DNA from: Bacillus sp. HF117_J1_D
GTDB taxonomy: Bacteria; Bacillota; Bacilli; Bacillales; Bacillaceae_C
Direction: 5' to 3'
Length of the DNA stretch: 64,000 bases
Assembly (NCBI GenBank): GCA_009928435.1
Contig: JAABNQ010000011.1
Location: 1-64,000, forward strand
Shown piece by piece: positions 16,954 through 25,556 of this stretch. A program made the translations under genes and the position numbers. Numbering within the stretch: the stretch's first letter is position 1; each line of letters begins with the position of its first letter. Below the pieces are notes generated by a model that saw only the letters and a program-made list of their open reading frames with translations, did no database searches and was not told the origin of the DNA.

Positions 16954-18240
16954 CTAATCGCTCTCACTTTCAAATTCATCTGCCATTTTGATTCGTTCCA
17001 GCATCGTTGGGTGCTCATACCGAAAAATTTTTACTAAATATGGGGGGTTTACTTGGCTTAACCCAGCTCTTGTCAAATCCTGAAATGTCCGTACAGCGGC
17101 ATCACGGTCTTCTGTCGTTTCTAATGCATACTGGTCTGCGCGCATTTCCTGATAGCGCGATACCCAATTGGTCAGAGGGCTCACGACAAAAAGTAAAATA
17201 GATGTAATAAGCAGAAATGCCGGCAGGGAACTAATATTCATTATATGATGTACTTTCCAGACGGCTCCTCGCTTCTGAACCCATAGCTCCATCAGCTTCG
17301 CTGTCAGCCATAAACCAACAAAAGAAAGCATGATATAACCCGCAATGCCTTTATAAATGTGCTTCTCCACATAATGGCCCATCTCATGTGCCATTATGAA
17401 CAAAACCTCTTCGTCATCAAGCCTTTCCAAAGTCGTATCCCAGAGAACAATCCTGGAATTGGAGCCAACGCCTGTCACATAGGCATTCAATGCGTTCGTC
17501 TTTTTAGACATATCCACTTCGTATACATGTTCAGCCGGAATATCCGCTTCATCCGCAAGAGAAAGAATCTTCGTTTCAAGCTGTTTATTTTTCAGAGGAT
17601 AAAAGTCATTGTAAAGCGGGTCAATCACGACCGGACGAATAAACATCATAAAGATTGAAAATGGGATGGATAATACCCAGACCGCCAGCCACCACTTCTT
17701 TTTGAATTTTTTCATCATTGAATAAATCACAAGGATGACTACACACATCGTTGCATAACTGATCCAGAAATCCAAAAATTGATCCTTCATCCAAGAAGAG
17801 AAATACTGTGTTGAGATATTATAGGTCTTAGAAAAAAGATAGGATGTATAAGCAAACGGAAAGGTAGCAACAAATGAGGCAAGCGATAACCAAAACAGGT
17901 AAATGATCGTCTGGAGCGGGAACCATTTCGTTGTCTTCCCTGCCCATCGTTCAAACATCGCCGATATGCCAAACAGTAGAATGAGGTAATAAAACAGCCA
18001 TTGATAGGGTTCCGCAAGAAAAAACATCAGGTTCCTAATTTTTGAATATTCTTCACTCAGCATAAGCTCTCTGCTGTTTAAAAAAGTCGCTGGATCTATA
18101 CTCGTCCCTTTATACATGTGCGGAATTGAAGTGTCCGTCAAAAAAAACAGATACGCATACATGACGATTCCAAACAAAAAATAAGCGATCACTGCCCGCA
18201 ATGCCCATTTTCTAACCAATGGTCTCCCCTCCTTGTCCAT
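16954..18240 (-). CDS. yhfN: M48-family membrane metallopeptidase (Ste24/HtpX-like)
   Basis: This 428-residue zinc endopeptidase of the CAAX-protease (Ste24) type carries HEMGHYVEKH (zinc-binding HExxH) and a downstream ligand in the block EMRADQYALETT. Several hydrophobic helices precede and follow the motif, so the active site lies at the cytoplasmic membrane. It resembles B. subtilis YhfN in length and position. The family clips membrane or membrane-proximal proteins; no substrate can be read from this locus. ATG 18240 follows AAGGAGGGGAG. Confidence 0.88.
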   Translation of the reverse strand: MDKEGRPLVRKWALRAVIAYFLFGIVMYAYLFFLTDTSIPHMYKGTSIDPATFLNSRELMLSEEYSKIRNLMFFLAEPYQWLFYYLILLFGISAMFERWAGKTTKWFPLQTIIYLFWLSLASFVATFPFAYTSYLFSKTYNISTQYFSSWMKDQFLDFWISYATMCVVILVIYSMMKKFKKKWWLAVWVLSIPFSIFMMFIRPVVIDPLYNDFYPLKNKQLETKILSLADEADIPAEHVYEVDMSKKTNALNAYVTGVGSNSRIVLWDTTLERLDDEEVLFIMAHEMGHYVEKHIYKGIAGYIMLSFVGLWLTAKLMELWVQKRGAVWKVHHIMNISSLPAFLLITSILLFVVSPLTNWVSRYQEMRADQYALETTEDRDAAVRTFQDLTRAGLSQVNPPYLVKIFRYEHPTMLERIKMADEFESESD

Positions 18241-18347
18241 TCATTATTATATGTAACATCGATAGCTGGCAGAACAGAACCAACCTAGTCCTATTGTCTC
18301 CTCAAGAACAAAAAATAAGCGAAAGCTTTAAATAAGCTCCGCCAATG

Positions 18348-18659
18348 TTAAATAAAAAGTGAATAAATACTTAATACTACAATAGAACCAATCACAACGA
18401 TGATTACGTTTGCCCCCAAAAATGCAATAATGAAGGCGGCCGCGGCTCCTGCAAGCCCAAAAAGAATATTTCCGTCGTTAATAAGGAGAACAGCTGGAAA
18501 GATTAATGCGCCAAGCGTAGCGAACGGAACATTTTGCAATACTCCCTGCAAAAAAGGAGGCAGCTCCTTCCCTCTGAACATGACGAATGGCAACATTCTC
18601 GGAATATATGTAACAACCGCCATACCCATAATTGTAAAAATGATCAACGAACTATTCAT
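18348..18659 (-). CDS. azlD: AzlD-family branched-chain amino acid export subunit
   Basis: The 103-residue small subunit of an AzlCD exporter has three to four membrane helices. Family marks are VVTYIPRMLPFVMF and LPPFLQGVLQNVPFATLGAL. AzlCD exports branched-chain amino acids and analogues such as 4-azaleucine. The start ATG 18659 overlaps the azlC stop by eight bases, the normal coupled arrangement. A longer frame back to 18734 lies wholly inside azlC and was rejected. Confidence 0.88.
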   Translation of the reverse strand: MNSSLIIFTIMGMAVVTYIPRMLPFVMFRGKELPPFLQGVLQNVPFATLGALIFPAVLLINDGNILFGLAGAAAAFIIAFLGANVIIVVIGSIVVLSIYSLFI

Positions 18660-19377
18660 CGGCTGGCTCTCCCTTCTTTTTGATGGTTTCAACCGCTTCG
18701 ACCAAAATTGAGGACAGGAGAGTTGCCACAACAATCGCCCAGCCTTTTCCCATCACATTCCAATAAACGAAGGCGCTATTAAAAACAGCAGCTAAAAGCG
18801 CTAAGTAGACAACCTTTACGCTTTTTCTCATGGAAGGAACTAGCAAACCGATAAACATGGCATAAAGCGCTATGGTCATGCTGTCTTGAAGTATCTTCGG
18901 CAAACTGGCCCCTATACCGTAACCAATGCCTGAAAAAACAACCCAACTGCTATATGCCAAAAATATGATACCAAATAAATAACCAGTTGAAACCGTCCCT
19001 GCTTTCGTAGCGGCAACAGAAAAAGTTTCATCAGTAATTCCAAAGGCATAAACGGCTTTTTTCCACGTAGCTTCCTTTTCTACCTTCTCGTTTAATGAGG
19101 CGGACATGAGAAAATGCCGGATGTTCACAATAAAAGTCGTCAGGATCACTTCAAGTGATCCTGTTCCAAGCGCAAACATGCTAAGTGCCATATACTGGGA
19201 AGCCCCTGCAAACACAATGAGGCTCATCAAGACAGTTTCTACTAGTGTAAGACCTGCTGTTTTTGCCAAAAGCCCGTATGTTAGGGCGATCGGAGCATAT
19301 CCAATGGCTATGCTGACGCCATCCTGAAGACCGAGGCGAAATTGTGAGATCTTTACTTTCCGTACTGAAGCTTCCAA
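18652..19377 (-). CDS. azlC: AzlC-family branched-chain amino acid exporter
   Basis: AzlC is the large membrane subunit (241 residues). It begins with the DGVSIAIGYAPIALTYGLLA block and has the FVFAGASQY-like VFAGASQYMALSMFALG and FGITDETF segments typical of the family. The start is TTG 19377 after TAAGGAGAA. The 5' region (19378–19533) is relatively G+C-rich and shows no Lrp site that I could recognise. Confidence 0.88.
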   Translation of the reverse strand: MEASVRKVKISQFRLGLQDGVSIAIGYAPIALTYGLLAKTAGLTLVETVLMSLIVFAGASQYMALSMFALGTGSLEVILTTFIVNIRHFLMSASLNEKVEKEATWKKAVYAFGITDETFSVAATKAGTVSTGYLFGIIFLAYSSWVVFSGIGYGIGASLPKILQDSMTIALYAMFIGLLVPSMRKSVKVVYLALLAAVFNSAFVYWNVMGKGWAIVVATLLSSILVEAVETIKKKGEPADE

Positions 19378-19533
19378 TTCTCCTTACCCCCAAAAATCAA
19401 CCGACTCTTCATGCAGCTTTGCGACGAGGCAACCTTTGCTTCCTCGAATACACATTGCTGTAAGAGCACATTCTTCCTGAATAAACTTCCGCGTGACTTA
19501 ATTCTTGCGCCGACATAACGCATACTTGCCTGC

Positions 19534-20313
19534 TTATTTCCCTTGGTATACAGGCTTTCTCTTCTCGCTGAATGCCTGGAGCGCCTCCAGCCGGTCCTCA
19601 GTAGGAATGGTCAGTTCATAAGCTTTTCTTTCAATCTCCAGCCCAGTCTGCAGATCCGCATTCATCCCTGTTTTGATGGCGTATTTCGCTTGCTGAACAG
19701 CAATCGGCCCGTTAGCAAGAATAGCGTCTGCCAGTTCCATTACTTTTGTTATTAGTTCTTCGCGATCTGCAACTTTGGTAACAATTCCATATGTATAAGC
19801 TTCTTCGGCTTTCATTCTCCGTGCCGTCAAGATCAATTCCATTGCCTTGGCTTCTCCAATTAAGCGCGGCAGCCTTTGTGTTCCCCCAGCGCCTGGAATA
19901 ATGGCCAAGCTTGTTTCCGTCAATCCCATGGTCGCTTCTTTCACCGCTATCCTAAAATCACAAGCCAAAGCTAGCTCCATCCCTCCCCCAAAAGCATGAC
20001 CGTTCATCACTGCAATAGTTGGCTGTGGTAATTTTTCTATTGCATGAAACACCTCGCCAATTTTATTCACATTACGACGTACTTGCTGTTCCGATAACGT
20101 TTTCCTTTCTTTCAGGTCTGCGCCAACGCTGAACGCCTTTTCACCGGCTCCTTTCACAATCACTAGCCGAACATCTTTGTCCGTTTTTAATATTTCTGCC
20201 GTTTCTCCCAATTCACACAATGTTTCATAATTAAAAGCATTTAAAGAATCAGGACGATTGATCGTGACCGTCGCAATAAAATCCTGTACTTCCAACTGAA
20301 TATTTTCCATCAT
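19534..20313 (-). CDS. Enoyl-CoA hydratase/isomerase family protein
   Basis: A 259-residue crotonase-fold protein. The oxyanion-hole segments are FSVGADLKE (about 62–70) and HAFGGGMELALACDFRIA. LTETSLAIIPGAGGTQRLPRLIG supplies the family's catalytic Glu-containing loop. It would hydrate or isomerise enoyl-CoA thioesters. It lies downstream of lcfB on the same strand with about 130 bases between, consistent with fatty-acid catabolism. Length and type resemble B. subtilis YhaR, but I do not assign the symbol. Confidence 0.85.
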   Translation of the reverse strand: MMENIQLEVQDFIATVTINRPDSLNAFNYETLCELGETAEILKTDKDVRLVIVKGAGEKAFSVGADLKERKTLSEQQVRRNVNKIGEVFHAIEKLPQPTIAVMNGHAFGGGMELALACDFRIAVKEATMGLTETSLAIIPGAGGTQRLPRLIGEAKAMELILTARRMKAEEAYTYGIVTKVADREELITKVMELADAILANGPIAVQQAKYAIKTGMNADLQTGLEIERKAYELTIPTEDRLEALQAFSEKRKPVYQGK

Positions 20314-20441
20314 TAATCCCCTTCCTTCGTTTAGCTCTTCTATATAATATTTCTTGATATCTTTGAAAAAACCTTTCTCTCAAGATGAAAAGTCCAAATT
20401 GTTTTTCCAATTGAAAAAATCACGGAAGAGAGCATCCGTGA

Positions 20442-21959
20442 TCATTGCAGAACTTGATTTTTCAATTCCCTTTTCATTACTTTTCCAGTAGAGTTTTTAG
20501 GCAGTTCTTCAAGAAACTCGATGAATCTAGGGAGTTTGTATGAAGCCAGTCTATCAGCAAGAAATTGATGTAGCTCCGTTTTTTCTACTTGTTCTTCCTT
20601 TGGCACAATAAAAGCTTTCACTACTTCTCCTTGTTCCGAATCGGGCACGCCGATCACTGCGGCCTCCAGAACACCAGGATGTTCATATAGGACTTCTTCC
20701 ACTTCTCTAGGGTATACGTTATATCCCCCAACGATGACAAGGTCTTTCTTGCGATCAACGATATAAAAATACCCTTCTTCATCCATTCTTGCCAAATCAC
20801 CCGTATACAGCCAACCTTCACGAATAGCCTTTGAAGTTTCTTCAGGCATGTTATAATACCCTTTCATGACGTTTGGCCCACGTACCACCAATTCACCCAC
20901 CTTTCCTACAGGAAGCTCATTCCCAAACTCATCCACTACCTTATTTTCCACATTGTAGATAGTAGTGCCAATTGATCCAGGTTTTCGTGGTCTATCAAGT
21001 GGGTTAAAACAGGTAACTGGTGAAGCCTCTGATAAGCCATACCCTTCAGAAACAATGACATTGAATTTTTCTTCAAAGTTTTTCAATAAAGCGACTGGCA
21101 TGGACGCCCCACCCGAAATACAAAGTCTCAAAGAGGCAAAATCTCCAGGACTACTTTCCGGATATTGATATAAGAAATTATACATTGTTGGCACGCCTGC
21201 AAAGATAGTTGCCTTATGTTTTCGAGCCACTCGGAAAATTTCCTTCGGACTAAACCTTGGTACGATAATCAAAGCCGATCCGCTTATAAGAGGAGCATTC
21301 AAAACTACAGTCAAACTAAATACATGGAACACTGGCAGCGTTGTGATGACTGTATCTTCGTCATCCATTTCCAGATAGTCCCGGATATCGCGTGCGTTGG
21401 AATATAGATTTCCATGGGTTAGCATTGCCCCCTTAGGCTTTCCAGTTGTTCCGGATGTGTATAAAATAACTGCCGTATCCTCACTATCGACAGATACTGG
21501 CGTAAAATCGCTTTCCCCCGATTGAAGGATTCCAGAAAACGTTTCCATTCCTTCGCTTAATTGAGCTCCCGTTTCACAGATGATGTAATGTTCAATTTTC
21601 GGTGCGGCCACCCTCAATTGATCGATATATGGAACAAGCTGATCCAAGGCAATGACAGCCTTTACATCTCCGTCTTTCAATATGTAGGAAATCTCTGACG
21701 GAGTATAGGTTGGGTTAATCGGAATCGCTGTCGCTCCCACTCTCATAATCCCATAAAGACTAATAATAAAATGTGGGGAGTTTCCCAACAGAAGGGCAAC
21801 ATGGTCACCTCTTCCTATCCCTGCTTTTGCTAACCCGCTTGCAAACCTATTGACAGACTCATTCAGTTGTTCATAGGTCGTGGCCTCATCCATGAAATAA
21901 TAGGCCGTCTTTTCGCGATTTTTCATTGCTGCCTCTAGTAAACTATCAGGTAAATTCAT
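20442..21959 (-). CDS. lcfB: Long-chain acyl-CoA synthetase LcfB
   Basis: This AMP-forming ligase (505 residues) activates fatty acids to acyl-CoA. The AMP-binding signature YTSGTTGKPKGAMLTH, the SEGYGLSEASPVTC loop, YTGDLARMDEEGY and the C-terminal NSTGKVMKREL lysine motif are all present. The protein starts at ATG 21959 after AGGAGG (21967–21972); the longer frame back to 21989 would translate the operator. A FadR box sits immediately upstream of the ribosome site. It corresponds to B. subtilis yhfL/lcfB, a FadR-regulated gene. Confidence 0.92.
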   Translation of the reverse strand: MNLPDSLLEAAMKNREKTAYYFMDEATTYEQLNESVNRFASGLAKAGIGRGDHVALLLGNSPHFIISLYGIMRVGATAIPINPTYTPSEISYILKDGDVKAVIALDQLVPYIDQLRVAAPKIEHYIICETGAQLSEGMETFSGILQSGESDFTPVSVDSEDTAVILYTSGTTGKPKGAMLTHGNLYSNARDIRDYLEMDDEDTVITTLPVFHVFSLTVVLNAPLISGSALIIVPRFSPKEIFRVARKHKATIFAGVPTMYNFLYQYPESSPGDFASLRLCISGGASMPVALLKNFEEKFNVIVSEGYGLSEASPVTCFNPLDRPRKPGSIGTTIYNVENKVVDEFGNELPVGKVGELVVRGPNVMKGYYNMPEETSKAIREGWLYTGDLARMDEEGYFYIVDRKKDLVIVGGYNVYPREVEEVLYEHPGVLEAAVIGVPDSEQGEVVKAFIVPKEEQVEKTELHQFLADRLASYKLPRFIEFLEELPKNSTGKVMKRELKNQVLQ

Positions 21960-21974
21960 AACGTTTCCTCCTAT

Positions 21975-21992
21975 TGAATGAACAATCATTCA
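21975..21992. promoter_or_regulatory. FadR operator of lcfB
   Basis: TGAATGAACAATCATTCA is an 18-base palindrome that fits the Bacillus FadR (YsiA) consensus TGAATGAnTAnTCATTCA except at one central base. It lies three bases above the lcfB ribosome site, so bound FadR would block transcription until long-chain acyl-CoA appears. Confidence 0.8.
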
Positions 21993-22049
21993 TTTTTTAG
22001 CGTTGAGAATCCCAGATGCATTACTATTTTCAATTATAATAAAAGTTTG

Positions 22050-22085
22050 AAAAAGTCACAACCCTTATTTTTCGGGCTATGACTC
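22050..22085 (-). terminator. Terminator of lplJ
   Basis: On the minus strand AGTCA..CCC pairs with GGG..TGACT and is followed by TTTTTC. Confidence 0.55.
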
Positions 22086-22090
22086 TTCTC

Positions 22091-23083
22091 CTAGTATAAC
22101 AGCTCAATGATTTCCTCTTTTGTAACATTGCCGAAATAATGCTGAATATCTACATGCTCAAGTGCCTTGGCTATTTCCGCCCTGTCATATTTTACTCCTA
22201 TCAATCGCTTTTCAATATCATGTACATCCCCGATACCGAAAAAGTCGCCGAAAATTTTGCAGTTGGTAATCTGACCTTTATTCACATCTAAAAGAAATTC
22301 GATTTGCCCCACAGGGAAACGGTGTGAATGCTGAAAGTTAAATTTGGGAGATTTTCCATAATTCCAATCCCAGTTCTGGTAGCGGCTTTTTGAAATCTCA
22401 TTGATTTTGTTCCAATCATCCTCTGTCAACTTATATTCCGGAATTGGATCTTGCCCTTCAAAAATATAACGGAGAAGGAGGTCCCTAAACTGCTCGGTCG
22501 TTATTTTTTCCTCCAAAAACTCCGAGATATTTGCAACACGGCTTCTGATGGACTTGATCCCCTTTGATTCGATTTTATCCTTCCGAACCTTCAAGGCTGA
22601 AACTACATTTTCAATTTCTGAATCAAACAGTAATGTCCCATGAGTGAACATGCGTCCTCTAGTCGCAAACTGGGCATTTCCAGAAATTTTTCGTCCTTCC
22701 ACCAGAATATCATTTCTTCCTCGCAGCTCTGCCTTTATCCCAAGCTTCTCCAATGCTTGAATGACGGGTTCCGTAAACTTCCGGAAATTCATGAAGCTAT
22801 CTCCTTCATCCTTCGTAATGAAGCTGTAATTCAAATTTCCCAAATCATGATAAACCGCTCCGCCTCCTGACAACCGTCTGACGACATGGATACCATTTTT
22901 TTCAACATAATCTGTGTTGATCTCTTCAATTGTATTCTGGTTTTTGCCGATGATGATTGAAGGCTTATTTATATAGAAGAGTAAATAACCATCATCCTTT
23001 ATCTCAAGGTTCTTAAGAGCAAATTCTTCAATGGCCAGATTGATTCGCGGATCTGTCATACCCTGATTATCAATAAAAAGCAT
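22091..23083 (-). CDS. lplJ: Lipoate–protein ligase LplJ
   Basis: LplJ scavenges free lipoate: it makes lipoyl-AMP and transfers the lipoyl group to lysines of 2-oxoacid dehydrogenase E2 and GcvH proteins. The 330-residue protein has the LplA-type catalytic loop RRLSGGGAVYHDLGNLNYSF (about 69–88) and the RNDILVEGRKISGNAQ block. A C-terminal lipoate-ligase accessory domain follows (from about 240). Length and position match B. subtilis YhfJ. It ends the set that starts with yhfI, 21 bases upstream. Confidence 0.92.
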   Translation of the reverse strand: MLFIDNQGMTDPRINLAIEEFALKNLEIKDDGYLLFYINKPSIIIGKNQNTIEEINTDYVEKNGIHVVRRLSGGGAVYHDLGNLNYSFITKDEGDSFMNFRKFTEPVIQALEKLGIKAELRGRNDILVEGRKISGNAQFATRGRMFTHGTLLFDSEIENVVSALKVRKDKIESKGIKSIRSRVANISEFLEEKITTEQFRDLLLRYIFEGQDPIPEYKLTEDDWNKINEISKSRYQNWDWNYGKSPKFNFQHSHRFPVGQIEFLLDVNKGQITNCKIFGDFFGIGDVHDIEKRLIGVKYDRAEIAKALEHVDIQHYFGNVTKEEIIELLY

Positions 23084-23104
23084 GTGAACTTCTTCCCCTT
23101 TACA

Positions 23105-23839
23105 TTAAATTGTGATGTTTAGCCCTGCTGAAGCCATAAGGATTTCCCCTGCATATTGTTCTGCCGCCTCAACTTGGAGCTTCGACAAATCTCCGAAATG
23201 TGGAAGATGTGTCAGAATAAGCTTGTTCACACCCGCTTGGTGAGCAATCATTCCGGCTTCCTCACTCGTCATATGACCAGCAGCACTGCCATCCATCCCT
23301 TTATAAAAATTCGATTCACAAAGCAATACATCTGCCTCTCCAGCAAAATCTGCCAGTTCTTCAAAGTATGAAGTATCACCTGTATACACAAGAGCTTTTC
23401 CATCTGTCTCCATCCTCATAGCGAAACAAGGAACTGAATGATGTGTTTGCAAAAAGGATACTTTAAATGGGCCAGTATGTAATATTTCTTCAGGTTTATA
23501 GGCTATCCCTGCTGTTACATCTTTATAAGTAAGCTGATGAAACCCCTCCATATCCAGCATGTGACCATAGATGGGGAGGGTTTTGTCGTACTGGTTTATG
23601 AACTTCCCAACATATAGAGCGTGCTGGACGACGCCGATATCCGCCGTATGGTCCGGATGATAATGCGAGAGAATCATTCCATCCAGCCTCTCAACACTTA
23701 TCATGGTCTGGAGCTTGGATAAGACGGCACTACCGCAATCGATAAGCAAATGAAAACCGTTATGAGTCAACAAGTATCCTGAGCTTGCTTCCCCTTCTTT
23801 CGGAAATCCACCCCAGTGCCCGATAATGGTCAGCTCCAT
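23105..23839 (-). CDS. yhfI: Metallo-beta-lactamase fold hydrolase YhfI
   Basis: This 244-residue MBL-fold protein has the dinuclear zinc motif SHYHPDHTADI (about 62–72), a second ligand in YTGDTSYFEE and a third in LTHLPH. It is RNase Z-like in outline, but the substrate is unknown. I chose ATG 23839, eight bases after GGGA, because it gives exactly the length of B. subtilis YhfI; the frame extends upstream to 23935 without a ribosome site. It precedes lplJ on the same strand. Confidence 0.85.
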   Translation of the reverse strand: MELTIIGHWGGFPKEGEASSGYLLTHNGFHLLIDCGSAVLSKLQTMISVERLDGMILSHYHPDHTADIGVVQHALYVGKFINQYDKTLPIYGHMLDMEGFHQLTYKDVTAGIAYKPEEILHTGPFKVSFLQTHHSVPCFAMRMETDGKALVYTGDTSYFEELADFAGEADVLLCESNFYKGMDGSAAGHMTSEEAGMIAHQAGVNKLILTHLPHFGDLSKLQVEAAEQYAGEILMASAGLNITI

Positions 23840-23920
23840 CTTCATCATTCCCTGCGAATCTTCGTTAATCCTTACTATACTAGATTTTTTAATTTTTAGC
23901 AGAAAAAAAGAAATTTCCTG

Positions 23921-23972
23921 TTGACAGAAAAACACCTGTTATAATACAATATAAACAACGAAGCACCGTTGT
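23921..23972 (+). promoter_or_regulatory. Promoter and inverted-repeat operator of yhfH
   Basis: TTGACA (23921–23926) and TACAAT (23945–23950) are 18 bases apart. Directly downstream lies a perfect inverted repeat ACAACG–6–CGTTGT (23955–23972) covering the likely transcription start, the position of a repressor site. Confidence 0.5.
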
Positions 23973-24001
23973 ATAACAAATTTGAAGGAGAGGACATTAA
24001 A

Positions 24002-24130
24002 ATGATCGAAAATGCAGTTGAATTTTTCAAAAATTTACCTCCAAAGAAATGTACAGAATGCGGAGAAACCGTATCAGAACAACACGAGTGCTATGGAACA
24101 AAATGCGATAAGTGCTTAGAATTTAAATAA
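24002..24130 (+). CDS. yhfH: YhfH-family zinc-ribbon-like peptide
   Basis: A 42-residue protein too short for most gene finders: MIENAVEFFKNLPPKKC, then two Cys pairs (CTECGE and CDKC) with a further Cys in EQHECYG between. The pattern fits a small zinc ribbon and the YhfH family of Bacillales. ATG 24002 follows GAAGGAGAGG. It has its own promoter with a palindromic operator and a strong terminator, so it is a regulated single-gene unit divergent from yhfI. Function unknown. Confidence 0.82.
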   Translation: MIENAVEFFKNLPPKKCTECGETVSEQHECYGTKCDKCLEFK

Positions 24131-24142
24131 AGTTGACATATT

Positions 24143-24168
24143 CCCCCACCGCTGGGGGTTATTTTTTT
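24143..24168 (+). terminator. Terminator of yhfH
   Basis: CCCCCA–CCGC–TGGGGG followed by TTATTTTTTT. Confidence 0.88.
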
Positions 24169-24228
24169 ATCCCTCCATCTGTTATAATACAAAAATGAAG
24201 CTGCCTCAGTGACAGCTCCATCTTTTCT

Positions 24229-25281
24229 TTAACGGCCTGCTCCAACCGCCTCTTTAATATTGGTAAAACCATCCCTCTTCAATAATTCCAGCAATCTCGT
24301 ATTAATAGACTTGACGATTCCCGGCCCCTCATAAATCATCCCTGTGTACACCTGAATCAGGCTTGCACCAGCAAGAATTTTCTCGTATGCATCATCTCCG
24401 TTGAATATACCGCCTACTCCAACAATAGGTACCTGATCTCCAACTTCTTCATATATTTCCCTAACCCATGCAGTTGACCTTTCTTTGAGCGGAAGGCCGC
24501 TAAGGCCACCAGCCTCTTCAACATGGACTTTAGAAGCCAGTCCTTCCCTTGAGAGGGTTGTATTTGTAGCAATAATTCCGGATAGACCTTCATCCACAGC
24601 AGTATGGACAACATCACGCATCTGTTCATCAGTCATATCAGGAGCCACTTTTAAAAAGATCGGCTTGTTCATTGCGCCATTTGACTCCAGTTCAGCCTTT
24701 TTCCTCTGAATAGAAGAAATTAACTGCTTGAGACTCTCTATTTCCTGTAGGTCACGCAAATTTGGAGTGTTGGGCGAGCTAATATTAATTACGAAATAAT
24801 GTCCGTACGAATATAGGCTATCCAAGCACTTTTCATAGTCGCTTGCTGCTTCATCATTGGGGGTTACCTTATTTTTGCCAATATTAATTCCAATCGGCGC
24901 ACCTGCAGTTTCATAATGCTGCAGGTTCCTTTTAACAGTCTCTGCTCCATCGTTATTGAACCCCATGCGATTGATCACGGCACTGTCTTCAACGAGACGG
25001 AAAAGCCGCGGCTTTTCGTTTCCGGACTGCGCAACCGGAGTAATCGTCCCCACTTCTACGAAGCCAAAGCCCATGGCGGACAGCGCATGATAAACTTCGG
25101 CATTCTTATCGTATCCGGCAGCCAATCCGACCGGATTTGGAAATCGTATTCCACAAACATCTATTGCCAAGCTTTCGTCATCAACCTGATACATTGAACG
25201 CAACAATGCTTTTCCGCCTGCCTTATCCGCAAGCTTCAATGCGGAGACCGTACGGTGATGCATCTCTTCGGGATCCATCAT
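24229..25281 (-). CDS. pyrD: Class 2 (quinone-dependent) dihydroorotate dehydrogenase PyrD
   Basis: PyrD oxidises dihydroorotate to orotate in pyrimidine synthesis. The FMN barrel is complete: FPNPVGLAAGYDKNAE, GFVEVGTITPVAQSGN, NRMGFNNDGA, NISSPNTPNLRDLQ with the class 2 catalytic Ser, and VGVGGIFNGDDAYEKI. The first ATG (25281) lacks a ribosome site. Upstream and in frame, codons from 25311 read IYPLIKKFLFMMDPEE, the family's amphipathic membrane helix, preceded by GAGGAG and a stop. The natural start is therefore uncertain, possibly a non-standard ATA or CTA. Bacilli usually carry the class 1B enzyme in the pyr operon instead. Confidence 0.9.
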   Translation of the reverse strand: MMDPEEMHHRTVSALKLADKAGGKALLRSMYQVDDESLAIDVCGIRFPNPVGLAAGYDKNAEVYHALSAMGFGFVEVGTITPVAQSGNEKPRLFRLVEDSAVINRMGFNNDGAETVKRNLQHYETAGAPIGINIGKNKVTPNDEAASDYEKCLDSLYSYGHYFVINISSPNTPNLRDLQEIESLKQLISSIQRKKAELESNGAMNKPIFLKVAPDMTDEQMRDVVHTAVDEGLSGIIATNTTLSREGLASKVHVEEAGGLSGLPLKERSTAWVREIYEEVGDQVPIVGVGGIFNGDDAYEKILAGASLIQVYTGMIYEGPGIVKSINTRLLELLKRDGFTNIKEAVGAGR

Positions 25282-25556
25282 AAATAAAAATTTCTTTATT
25301 AGAGGGTATATGACTCCTCACGCCTTTCTACTATACCGTTTGGAATTCTTTTCTCGGATTGATATTACCATTATCTCCCGAGACTCTCAATATGGGATAG
25401 CCTTCATTTTTGGCCGGCAAGCAAAAAGTTCACCAGATTTACTTTAAAATGAATTTTAAATGAATTTTTTCTGAACATTGCCCTGTTACTGCCAATAGGT
25501 TGCATATATTAGGTATAATGAATGCAAAATATGTGCGTTTTTCGGGAGGGTTTTTT

